A stretch of DNA of 64,000 nt from Siphonodentalium dalli (Eukaryota; Mollusca; Scaphopoda; Gadilida; Siphonodentaliidae), in assembly GCA_032622095.1 (NCBI GenBank), contig CP136062.1:231088578-231152577 (forward strand). The letters run 5' to 3'. Every line of letters starts with the position of its first letter. Position 1 is the first letter of the stretch. Below are positions 13,001 through 25,000 of the stretch, piece by piece. Made by a program: the position numbers and the translations under genes. The notes under the pieces are model-generated. The model saw nothing but the letters and a program-made list of their open reading frames with translations, was not told where the DNA came from and did not search any database.

Positions 13001-16000
13001 CCGGCTGTACCTCCCCCTGTCCCCGGGGAGCAGTAGATGGTTACTGAATGTTCAGGCTCATCAGGGTAATAATTGTAAAACTTTGAGCGCTTTGGGCCTC
13101 ATGGGAAAGGCGCTTTACAAATGCTATACATTATTATGTGGGGTATTAAATCATGTCTTCTCTATATAGTGATGGCATTTTTTGCGGTGTAATACTGATT
13201 TTACGAAGGGGATATGAGAATGTCCTTGTAAATCTTGTCTCCTCTATATAGTGACGGCATTTTCGCGGGGTTGTAAATAATGACTTTTTTTGGTTTTGGG
13301 ATTGTGAAAAACGATAAATATTCACATTGACACTCTAACAGGTAACTATAGACCAGCCTTCTGGAGACAATTGAAAAAAAAAATAGAGGCAGGTAAGAAA
13401 ATCTCAACCAGGCAGGGTATCGGAAACAAAGAGTTTTTTTTTTTGGCCTAATCATTTTAACCAGTGATTCTTACCTGTAAGAGATTCTGTGGTTGTTGAA
13501 CTGAAGGCAAGGAGGTCTTGATGACGTTAAGATTCTGGAATGAGTTTAAACTTCAGTTATTGATTCTTAAGATAAGGTCTACCTTCAAACACTTATAAAT
13601 ACATCAAAAGTGTTTACTTTTATTAAATTAGATTTGTGTTAGAGAGAAAGAGAGATAATCTTTTATTAACATGACATGTGTATCCACAATACATAGGTGT
13701 ATTGCACAAACAAATAGTGATATTGCACCCTGCCACATGGGGGCTATAAGTCACGCTAATATTATGTAAGAATAACTGAAAAAACACATGAAAAACATCT
13801 GATGTCACCAATATTGTCTGAAAATGTGGCCCTTCCTGACATTTTTTGTTTATACACAATAATATTTACATTTGTTCACATTGTGGAACTTAGGTTACAA
13901 GGATGTATGAAGCAGTTCAGCAGAAAATAATTATCTCGCCATCCACCACTTGGAGCAAACAAACAATTCCTACACAATTGAATAGCTTACAAAATGATCG
14001 AGAGTAATATTAATATCTTCATGTAAAACAATCACAAAAACAACAGCTGAACTTGGTTATTTAGTATAAACTGTGTTTGTAGACTTTGTAAGGCTTAAAA
14101 AAGGTGTCCTTGTTAACCCTTTACCCAACAAACCAGCCAAAACCGGCCAAATAAAGCTTCAACAGCCTAAAATATCTTCGGTCTGTCTCAATAGAACCAT
14201 ACAAATATGGATATCATTGGAACCGGCTCCTTGACCACATTGTGATAGTTACAGTTATGCCCTGTGCCAATGCATTCTCTTATATATGCGAGTCGACCAT
14301 AGGTCGTCTCGCATATATAAGAGAATGCATTGGCCTAAAAAAAATTGTTTTTTAACACTTTTTACCATTTTTTCTTACATTCTTTAACAATTTTATAATT
14401 TTTAATGTGTTAAGCCAATGCATTCTCTTATATATGCGATGCGACCTATGGTCGACTCGCATATATAAGAGAATGCATTGGCACAGGGCTCTTCTGTTGG
14501 GTAAAGGGTTAACTGACATTTATAGGGGGTGGGGGATAAGGTGGGGGGATAAGATGTCCTTGCTAACAGTCATTTATAGGGGGTGGGGCAGGATAAGATG
14601 TCCTTGCTAACAGTCATTGAACCTAAACTTGGTTCTGCAGTTCTGTGTTTGTAAACTTTGTAAGTTGGTTATGGTTAGAGTCAGGGTCAGTTTTTTTATA
14701 ATAATATATAACAGTTTTGTATAGCGTAAATTCCACCGAAATGCTCTAAAGTGCTTGACATGTTAAACATAAAATACAATTGCAAACATGGACATCAACA
14801 AAAAAGTGAAACATTGAGGGGGGTGGGTGGAGTCAGGATAAGGTGTCCTTGCTGACAAACAAACAACCTAAACTTGGTTCTGCAGTAGTATCTGTGTTTG
14901 TAAACTGTGTAAGTTGGTTATGGTTAGGGTCCGAGTCATTACGTGCGCTCAGTATGGCGATCAGACAGATTCGTAGGTTGGTGTCACTCTACTCCGTTTC
15001 ACTCCATGACGTCACCAAAAACGACGTAAAACCTCGTGGCGTTCTGACATTTTTACTGTGCCGCGTTTTTGCTATGTTTATTTTATGTGTTGTTTTCGAT
15101 TATTTGTTTGTCGCCGATATCGCCATTTGTCGGGATTCCCTGTTTCTATATTTAAAACTGGCATGCTTGTAGTGAGCCTCGATTTCACTTTTTTCTCCCA
15201 GGTCAAAATACGTCAGAGTTATGACAAAAATAGATCGACCTACATTTTCTCCATCAGAACTCTACATCAAAGAGTCTATAGGCTCCTTCGGGACCTACAT
15301 AGACTCCTTCATTTGGGTATTTTTACTTATAATTGGGAAGTTTTATCATTTTTGGTTCGTGCGAAGACCTCTTTTTATCGTGCGGGAAAAGAGAGACATT
15401 CAAAACGCGATTCCGTAATTCGACGCAATAGGCTGAATAGCCTAACCTTCAGCCGAGTTCCGGGTCAAATACGACGAATGACGTAACACAAAACAAAACG
15501 CATTTGTTGACACAAACACCGTTTGAAGAGTTTATTATTACATAAAATGATCGTTATTGATTAATTATTGATATTTATTGTTGCATATTGGCTGCTATCA
15601 ATATTTACACAAATGGTATTAATTATTTCTTATAATTGCTCCTTTGGTCAACTTTGACTATCGGAAAATGAAAATCAAAATATGCCGCTGAAAAAAATGT
15701 AATCGATAGTCTCATCCTTTCGGCAACATGGAATTTATTTACTAAAATGATTAATATAGTAATTTGTTTTTTATCTGTGATGAAATGAGAAATGGTAATT
15801 GTCTTTTTTTGCTAACATTAAATTAAATTAAATAAATTAAGTAAAATACAGTGAAATTATTATTTTAATTATTTTGTATTACATTTTTGCGCATGTTGGC
15901 ATCTCTCTGAGTGCATTCTAGTTTATATAGGGGGGTTGAGGCAGGGTAAGGTGTCCTTGCTAACAAACAAACCTGAACAAGATTCTGCAAGAGTAACTGT

Positions 16001-19000
16001 GTTTGTAGACTCTGTAAGTTGGTTACGGGTAAGATCAGGGATGAGTTTTTGTTTTGGGTGGGTGGGGAACTGCATTATTTACACCAGAGTGTTTTTAAGG
16101 TGGCATCGCCCTAGTGTATAAGGTGTTTTCGCTAATAGACCAACCTCAACCTGATTCTGCAGTAGCATCTGTGTTCGTAGACTCTGTAGGTTGGTTATTG
16201 TTAGGGTCAGGGGTCAGTTTTTTTTTGGGGGGGGGGGGGTTGAATCTGCATCATTTACACACAGAGTTTTTTAAAGATGGAGTCACCCTTGTGTGTACTC
16301 TGTAGGTGGTGGCTATGGTTAGGGTCATTCTTGCTAACAGACCAACCTGAACTTGATTCTGCAGTAATAGCTGTGTTTGTAGACTCTGTAAGTTGGTGAG
16401 TTGGGCTGCATTAACAAACACATACTGCTGCACACCAGCCAGGGCCTGTACAGGAATCGCAACAGGCGAGTTAGCTGCAGCTTGGCCGGCCTGAGTGGCT
16501 GCTATGGTCTGGGCCTGTGTTAGCGTCTGAAATCAAATAAACCCTTATCATTAATACTCAATACAATGATCTGGTCAATCAGCCATTTAATAATTACATG
16601 ATTACTCAATGTTATCGGCCGTATATTGGGATAGCATCATAGAGGTCGCAACTGATACGGTCTGTGTCTGTGTCTGAAATAAAATAAACCCTTCACATTA
16701 CCGAATACAACGATCTGGACAATCAGCCATTTTATAATTACACGATTACCCAATGTTATCAGCCGTATATTGGGATAGCATCATAGCGGTCACAACTTAT
16801 ACGGTCTGGGCCTGTGTTAGTGTCTGAAATAAAATAAACCCTTCTCAAAACTGAATACAACAATCTGGCCAATCGGCCATTTAATAATTACATGATTACT
16901 CAATGTTATCGGCCGTATATTAGGACAGCATCATAGAGGTCGCAACTGATACGGTCTGTGTCTGTGTCTGAAATAAAATAAACCCTTCACATTACTGAAT
17001 ACAACGATCTGGACAATCAGCCATTTTATAATTACACGATTACCCAATGTTATCAGCCGTATATTGGGATAGCATCATAGCGGTCACAACTTATACGGTC
17101 TGGGCCTGTGTTAGTGTCTGAAATAAAATAAACCCTTCTCAAAACTGAATACAACAATCTGGCCAATCGGCCATTTAATAATTACATGATTACTCAATGT
17201 TATCGGCCGTATATTAGGACAGCATCATATCGGTCACAACTTATACGGTCTGGGCCTGTGTTAGTGTCTGAAATAAAATAAACCCTTCACATTACTGAAT
17301 ACAACGATCTGGACAATCAGCCATTTAATAATTACATCATTACTCAATGTTATCGGCCGTATATTAGGACAGCATCATATCGGTCACAACTTATACGGTC
17401 TGGGCCTGCATCTGAAATAAAATAACCCCTTCCCATTAACCCTTTACTCAACAGAAGGGCCCTGTGCCAATGCATTCTCTTATATATGCGAGTCGACCAT
17501 AGGTCGCCTCGCATATATAAGAGAATGCATTGGCTTAACACATTAAAAATTATAAAATTGTTAAAGAATGTAAGAAAAAATGGTAAAAAGTGTTAAAAAA
17601 AAGATTTTTTTTAGGCCAATGCATTCTCTTATATATGCGAGGCGACCTATGGTCGACTCGCATATATAAGAGAATGCTTGGCACAGGGCATAACTGTAAC
17701 TATCACAATGTGGTCAAGGAGCCGGTTCCAATGATATCCATATTTGTATGGTTCTATTGAGACAGACCGAAGATATTTTAGGCTGTTGAAGCTTTATTTG
17801 GCCGGTTTGTTGGGTAAAGGGTTAATACTGAATGCACGATCTGGTCAATCAGCCATTTCATAATTACATGATTACTCATTTTGGGCAATTTTATACTACA
17901 GTAATGCTCTAATTAATCGACTCCTTAACCACAGAATTATGGGTAACTTTTCAGAATTTAGTCGGAAATATGGCTTGTTGCCATTCATCGGAAAGCTCTC
18001 AGTGAGATAAGGAGTGGTTAAGGAGTCGATTAATTAGAGCATTGCTGTATAGTTGACAGTGGTTAGCATTATTTTTGGGCGACTGATTGATTCTGATAGC
18101 TGACACAGCATTTAAACAAATGTTGGAATCTGATTATATGGGAACCATCAAATCTTTTTATTTATATTTTAATAAGTACTGTGGAATGGTTATTTTAAGT
18201 CTATACGTTGGAGCATTTCTTAATATTAATTCTTTATAATCACAGTAGTTTCCATAACTATTGAATATGTTCTTATTTACAATTTGCTATTTATGTGATT
18301 ATTTATATTTGTGTCGCACTCTGCACAATAGTCTCGAATACGGTTGTGAATTGTCACAGCCAATGCCGTGCATTTTACATGCATTTTCCAGCGTCTTTTA
18401 AAGATTTTGTTTTGATAAAAAGGCATAAAGCTCTAGTTTTTTTCATGTGAAATACAAGATCTTCAATGATTTATGTTGGGATATAAGATTTTATGAAACT
18501 CATTTGATAAATTTGATTCACAACTTGTTGTGAATCAAATTTATCAAACTTATTTCATAAAATCTTATATCCCAACATAAATCCAAGATCCTCTATATAT
18601 ACATGTACTTTAATAGCACAAAAACAGAGATTCATTTAAGAATTTAAACAAAAACTCTATTGGAACCAAATAGCAACAAGAGCTGGGTTGTCGCATGGTG
18701 CACACCCCTCCATAGAAAACATCGTCTGAACTACACGCAATTGTAAATATTTGCTTCTCAATTCGGGACGAAAGGATCTGCTGCGATAAGCTAATTAAAA
18801 TTATTTTGCCATCGAGAGTCACTGTATTTAATCAATATATAAGAATGATGGTGTTTGTCGTCAATTTGGATATAATATTTGTAAACATTACTCCTTTGAA
18901 CAAGATTATTCTCCATTTCTATTTCATCACCCTACCGCAGTGTTTCACAACACTTTAAGATTATTCTCCATTTCAGGGCTGGCGGTCTAGAAAATCCAGG

Positions 19001-22000
19001 AGGGCTATTAATAGCTCTCCTAGATTTGCATAGGAGGGCTATAGCCCTCCTCAACTTTTACAGTTTTGATATTTTACCTGAGTTAATAATACTCAGGCCT
19101 GGCAGTTTGATAATTGCAGGAGGGCTGAAAATAGCCCTCTTGGGTTGCCTTAGAAGGGCTCATTGCCCACCTAGACTTCCCCTCTTCTCTTAAATTCATG
19201 TTATCTGAGCAGTGGATATTTCTAGTGGCATTGAACACTGTTTGGTTCTTTGTTGCTGAGAAGATATCAGAGATTAGCAAAAAGTTTTTGTTATATGTCC
19301 TAACAGGTTAGTTTCACAAAGTGAATTTCATATTGGCGAGATTTTACCAGCTTTGGGGGGGGCTGAAAATAGCCCTCCTGGAGTAAATTTTGCGAGGGCT
19401 GTAGGAGGGCTATCAAATAGCCCTCCTCAGATTTCCAGGCCTGCCATTTCTATTGGATCACCCTACCAGAGTGTTTCACATAATTTTAATATAAGATTGA
19501 AAATTGACCCATGTTTATTTTCATGGCATTGTTCAGGTAAATTGATCAAATATGAAGCATTTCTGGTTAACTATAACTGTACCTGGGTATGATTGACTGC
19601 ATCGAGTGTGTGTTGCTGGGTTATATATTTTGACTGTAACTGTACCTGAGTATGATTGACTAGACGACTACAGATAGCATGTGTTGTTGGGTTCTGTATT
19701 TTTACTGTAACTGTACCTGAGTATGATCGACTACAGTGAGTGTGTTGTTGGGTTATGTCTTTTGACTGTAACTGTACCTGAGAATGATTGACTAGACGAC
19801 TACAGATAGCGTGTGTTGTTGGGTTATGTATTTTGACTGTAACTGTACCTGAGTATGATTGACTGCATCGAGTGTGTGTTGCTGGGTTATATATTTTGAC
19901 TGTAACTGTACCTGAGTATGATTGATTAGACGACTACAGATAGCATGTGTTGTTGGGTTCTGTATTTTTACTGTAACTGTACCTGAGTATGATCGACTAC
20001 AGTGAGTGTGTTGTTGGGTTATGTCTTTTGACTGTAACTGTACCTGAGAATGATTGACTAGACGACTACAGATAGCGTGTGTTGTTGGGTTATGTATTTT
20101 GACTGTAACTGTACCTGAGTATGATTGACTGCATCGAGTGTGTGTTGCTGGGTTATATATTTTGACTGTAACTGTACCTGAGTATGATTGATTAGACGAC
20201 TACAGATAGCATGTGTTGTTGGGTTCTGTATTTTTACTGTAACTGTACCTGAGTATGATTGACTAGACGACTACAGATCACATGTGTTGTTGGGTTATGT
20301 ATTTTGACTGTAACTGTACCTGAGTATGATTGACAGCAGCGAGCGTGTATTGCTGGGTTATGTATTTTGACTGTAACTGTACCTGAGTATGATTGATAGC
20401 AGCGAGCGTGTATTGCTGGGTTATGTCTTTTGACTGTAACTGTACCTGAGTATGATTGACAGCAGCGAGCGTGTATTGCTGGGTTATGTATTTTGACTGT
20501 AACTATACCTGAGTATGATCGACAGCAGCGAGTGTGTGTTGCTGGGTTATGTATTTTGACTGTAACTGTACCTGAGTATGATCGACAGCAGCGAGCGTGT
20601 ATTGCTGGGTTATGTATTTTGACTAACTGTACCTGAGTATGATTGACAGCAGCGAGCGTGTATTGCTGGGTTATGTATTTTGACTGTAACTGTACCTGAG
20701 TATGATTGACAGCAGCGAGCGTGTATTGCTGGGTTATGTATTTTGACTGTAACTATACCTGAGTATGATTGACAGCAGCGAGCGTGTATTGCTGGGTTAT
20801 GTATTTTGACTGTAACTGTACCTGAGTATGATTGACAGCAGCGAGCGTGTATTGCTGGGTTATGTATTTTGACTGTAACTATACCTGAGTATGATTGACA
20901 GCAGCGAGCGTGTATTGCTGGGTTATGTATTTTGACTGTAACTATACCTGAGTATGATTGACAGCAGTCTATGTAAACATACACTCAGATTCATACTGAT
21001 ACTGAGTCTATTGCATTCCAATCAACTTTTCATTTCTGAACGGTTGTGGGCTTCCCCCAAATTACGTCACACGGCACTAAATATAAATCTGAAATTAGTT
21101 GTGATTGACAGGCGTAAACATGGTCACGTGCCAGTGCCGTCATGGCCGCTTCAACCCTGTGAAGCCGATTCTAAGAATCGGAATTAATAGTTGCAGGGTT
21201 TGTGACTTTTCGTTCGGCGGTTGTTTTACTGACAATAAAGGGAAACAGCTAGCTTCCGGGATCCAAAATAATATGTACAATAACTAAGACAGATCTTCTT
21301 GAAATTATAAAAAATGTCAATTTATGTGGATCTCTCGGACTCATATCAGAACGACTTATATATATAGATTGGCCAGGCGATTTGTCGCCCATGTTGTCAA
21401 AAAATAACACAAATCAATGGCCACGAATCAAAAATACATGAATGTCGGGACTATCTGCTAAAACAACTACAGAACTAAAAAAAAGTTAAATGACATAACA
21501 AAACGATCTATCAGTTCCCCAGTACCGGCAGTAGTACCACCGCAGCCAAAACGAGCGTATAAAGCAACACAATTCTACCACCAACCCCACCGAAACCCTC
21601 CCGACCTTACACAGCCGTATAATTAGCTCCAAAGATTGGCCAGTTGTACCCTAATTACAGTTGCCTGCAATCCAAATTCCGGTGATTCTTGATTTTAAAC
21701 TTTCGACCGCTCGTCAACAATCTACTTTATTTGTCGATTTGTGAATTTCTCTTCCGGTATAACATGACGTCATGGCTACTATTTTAACAACATTTAGCCA
21801 CACCTTCGGAATTTCCACACCGAGAGCATGTGACATGTTACTAGTTTTTTATTGGGGCACACATTTCTTGGAGCTAAGTTTTGATTGGCGGTAATTACAA
21901 GGAATCCCGGGTTTGGGAAATGAAAACTGAACGAAAGGTCGTCAGACCCACTATTTTTTTATATGTGGGTATGTAGTTTACTCCAGACTGGATTGACAGC

Positions 22001-25000
22001 AGCGAGCGTGTATTGCTGGGTTATGTATTTTGACTGTAACTGTACCTGAGTATGATTGACAGCAGCAAGCGTGTATTGCTGGGTTATGTATTTTGACTGT
22101 AACTGTACCTGAGTATGATTGACAGCAGCGAGCGTGTATTGCTGGGTTATGTATTTTGACCGTAACTGTACTTGAGTATGATCGATTGCAGCGAGCGTGT
22201 ATTGCTGGGTTATGTATTTTGACTGTAACTGTACCTGAGTATGATTGACAGCAGCGAGCGTATATTGCTGGGTTATGTATTTTGACTGTAACTGTACCTG
22301 AGTATGATTGACAGCAGCAAGCGTGTATTGCTGGGTTATGTATTTTGACCGTAACTGTACCTGAGTATGATCGATTGCAGCGAGCGTGTATTGCTGGGTT
22401 ATGTATTTTGACTGTAACTGTACCTGAGTATGATTGACAACAGCGAGCGTGTATTGCTGGGTTATGTATTTTGACCGTAACTGTACCTGAGTATGATTGA
22501 CAGCAGCGAGCGTGTATTGCTGGGTTATGTATTTTGACCGTAACTGTACCTGAGTATGATCGATTGCAGCGAGCGTGTATTGCTGGGTTATGTATTTTGA
22601 CTGTAACTGTACCTGAGTATGATTGACAGCAGCGAGCGTGTGTTGCTGGGTTATGTATTTTGACTGTAACTGTACCTGAGTATGATTGACAGCAGCGAGC
22701 GTGTATTGCTGGGTTATGTATTTTGAATGTAACTGTACCTGAGTATGATTGACAGCAGCGAGCGTGTATTGCTGGGTTATGTATTTTGACCGTAACTGTA
22801 ATTGAGTATGATTGACAGCAGCAAGCGTGTATTGCTGGGTTATGTATTTTGAATGTAACTGTACCTGAGTATGATTGACAGCAGCGAGCGTGTGTTGCTG
22901 GGTTATGTATTTTGACTGTAACTGTACCTGAGTATGATTGACAGCAGCGAGCGTGTATTACTGGGTTATGTATTTTGACCCCGTAAATGTACCTGAGTAT
23001 GATTGACAGCAGCGAGCGTGTGTTGCTGGGTTCTGTATTTTGAATGTAACTGTACCTGAGTATGATTGACAGCAGCGAGCGTGTGTTGCTGGGTTATGTA
23101 TTTTGACTGTAACTGTACCTGAGTATGATTGACAGCAGAGAGCGTGTATTACTGGGTTATGTATTTTGACCGTAACTGTACCTGAGTATGTTTGACAGCA
23201 GCGAGCGTGTATTGCTGGGTTATGTATTTTGACCGTAACTGTACCTGAGTATGATTGACAGCTGCAAGCGTGTATTGCTGGGTTATGTATTTTGAATGTA
23301 ACTGTACCTGAGTATGATTGACAGCAGCGAGCGTGTGTTGCTGGGTTATGTATTTTGACTGTAACTGTACCTGAGTATGATTGACAGCAGCGAGCGTGTA
23401 TTACTGGGTTATGTATTTTGACCCCGTAAATGTACCTGAGTATGATTGACAGCAGCGAGCGTGTGTTGCTGGGTTATGTATTTTGACCGTAACTGTACCT
23501 GAGTATGATTGACAGCAGCGAGCGTGTATTGCTGGGTTATGTATTTTGACCGTAACTGTACCTGAGTATGATTGACAGCAGCGAGCGTGTGTTGCTGGGT
23601 TATGTATTTTGACTGTAACTGTACCTGAGTATGATTGACAGCAGCGAGCGTGTATTGCTGGGTTATGTATTTTGACCGTAACTGTACCTGAGTATGATTG
23701 ACAGCAGCGAGCGTGTATTGCTGGGTTATGTATTTTGACCGTAACTGTACCTGAGTATGATTGACAGCAGCGATTGTGTGTTGCTGGGTTATGTATTTTG
23801 ACCGTAACTGTACCTGAGTATGATTGACAGCAGCGAGCGTGTGTTGCTGGGTTATGTATTTTGACTGTAACTGTACCTGAGTATGATTGACAGCAGTGAG
23901 CGTGTGTTGCTGGGTTATGTATTTTGACTGTAACTGTACCTGAGTATGATTGACAGCAGCGAGTGTGTGTTGCTGGGTTATGTATTTTGACCGTAACTGT
24001 ACCTGAGTATGATTGGCAGCAGTGAGCGTGTGTTGCTGGGTTATGTATTTTGACCGTAACTGTACCTGAGTATGATGGACAGCAGCGAGCGTGTGTTGCT
24101 GGGTTATGTATTTTGAATGTAACTGTACCTGAGTATGATTGACAGCAGCGAGCGTGTGTTGCTGGGTTATGTATTTTGAATGTAACTGTACCTGAGTATG
24201 ATTGACAGCAGCGAGCGTGTGTTGCTGGGTTATGTATTTTGACTGTAACTGTACCAGAGTATGATTGACAGCAGCGAGCGTGTATTGCTGGGTTATGTAT
24301 TTTGACTGTAACTGTACCTGAGTATGATTGACAGCAGCGAGCGTGTGTTGCTGGGTTATGTATTTTGACTGTAACTGTACCTGAGTATGATTGACAGCAG
24401 CGAGCGTGTATTGCTGGGTTATGTATTTTGAATGTAACTGTACCTGAGTATGATTGACAGCAGCGAGCGTGTGTTGCTGGACTTGCTGAACCTGTTGTTG
24501 CTGTAGTAACTGTTGCTGCAGTTGTTGCTGTACAATTTGTTGTTGTTGTTGTAACTGTTGCTGGAGGTTCTGCAGATCTTGCGTTGACATGCCGAGAGTG
24601 GCCCCGAGTCCTGAGACACTAGGAGCGGCAATGGGCAGCTGAAATTTTAAATTGGCATCAAAGGTGAAAAGTTGGGAAACACAAATTTTAATTGATGTGA
24701 CTATTTTAATAGCAAAGGCCATCCATACATTGTATCTTTAACACTGAAGTTGAATTCAATTGTTGAGTGTGTTGCTTATCGCACACTCTTTATGGCTTTT
24801 GTTAACAACATGGCATCCGAGAGTGGCCCTGAGTTCTGAGACACTAGGAGCGGCAACAGGCAGCAGAAATTTAGGCACAGTATGACATTTGCCCTCTCAA
24901 AGCCCAATGTTTATGTTTTCAAAATAAGAAATAACTCTAAGGTGCCCATTATTTCGTTAAATGTCACTTTAACTAACTATAAATGGACATGTCTAAAGAT

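Noticed and set aside
13623-13859. 78-codon minus-strand ORF near exon 5
   Set aside because: No splice sites or composition linking it to the POU gene, and no domain recognised; it lies upstream of the good exon 5 acceptor.
20610-20984. 124-codon minus-strand ORF in the distal 63-bp array
   Set aside because: It is in a different frame from exon 3 and is a pure repeat translation.
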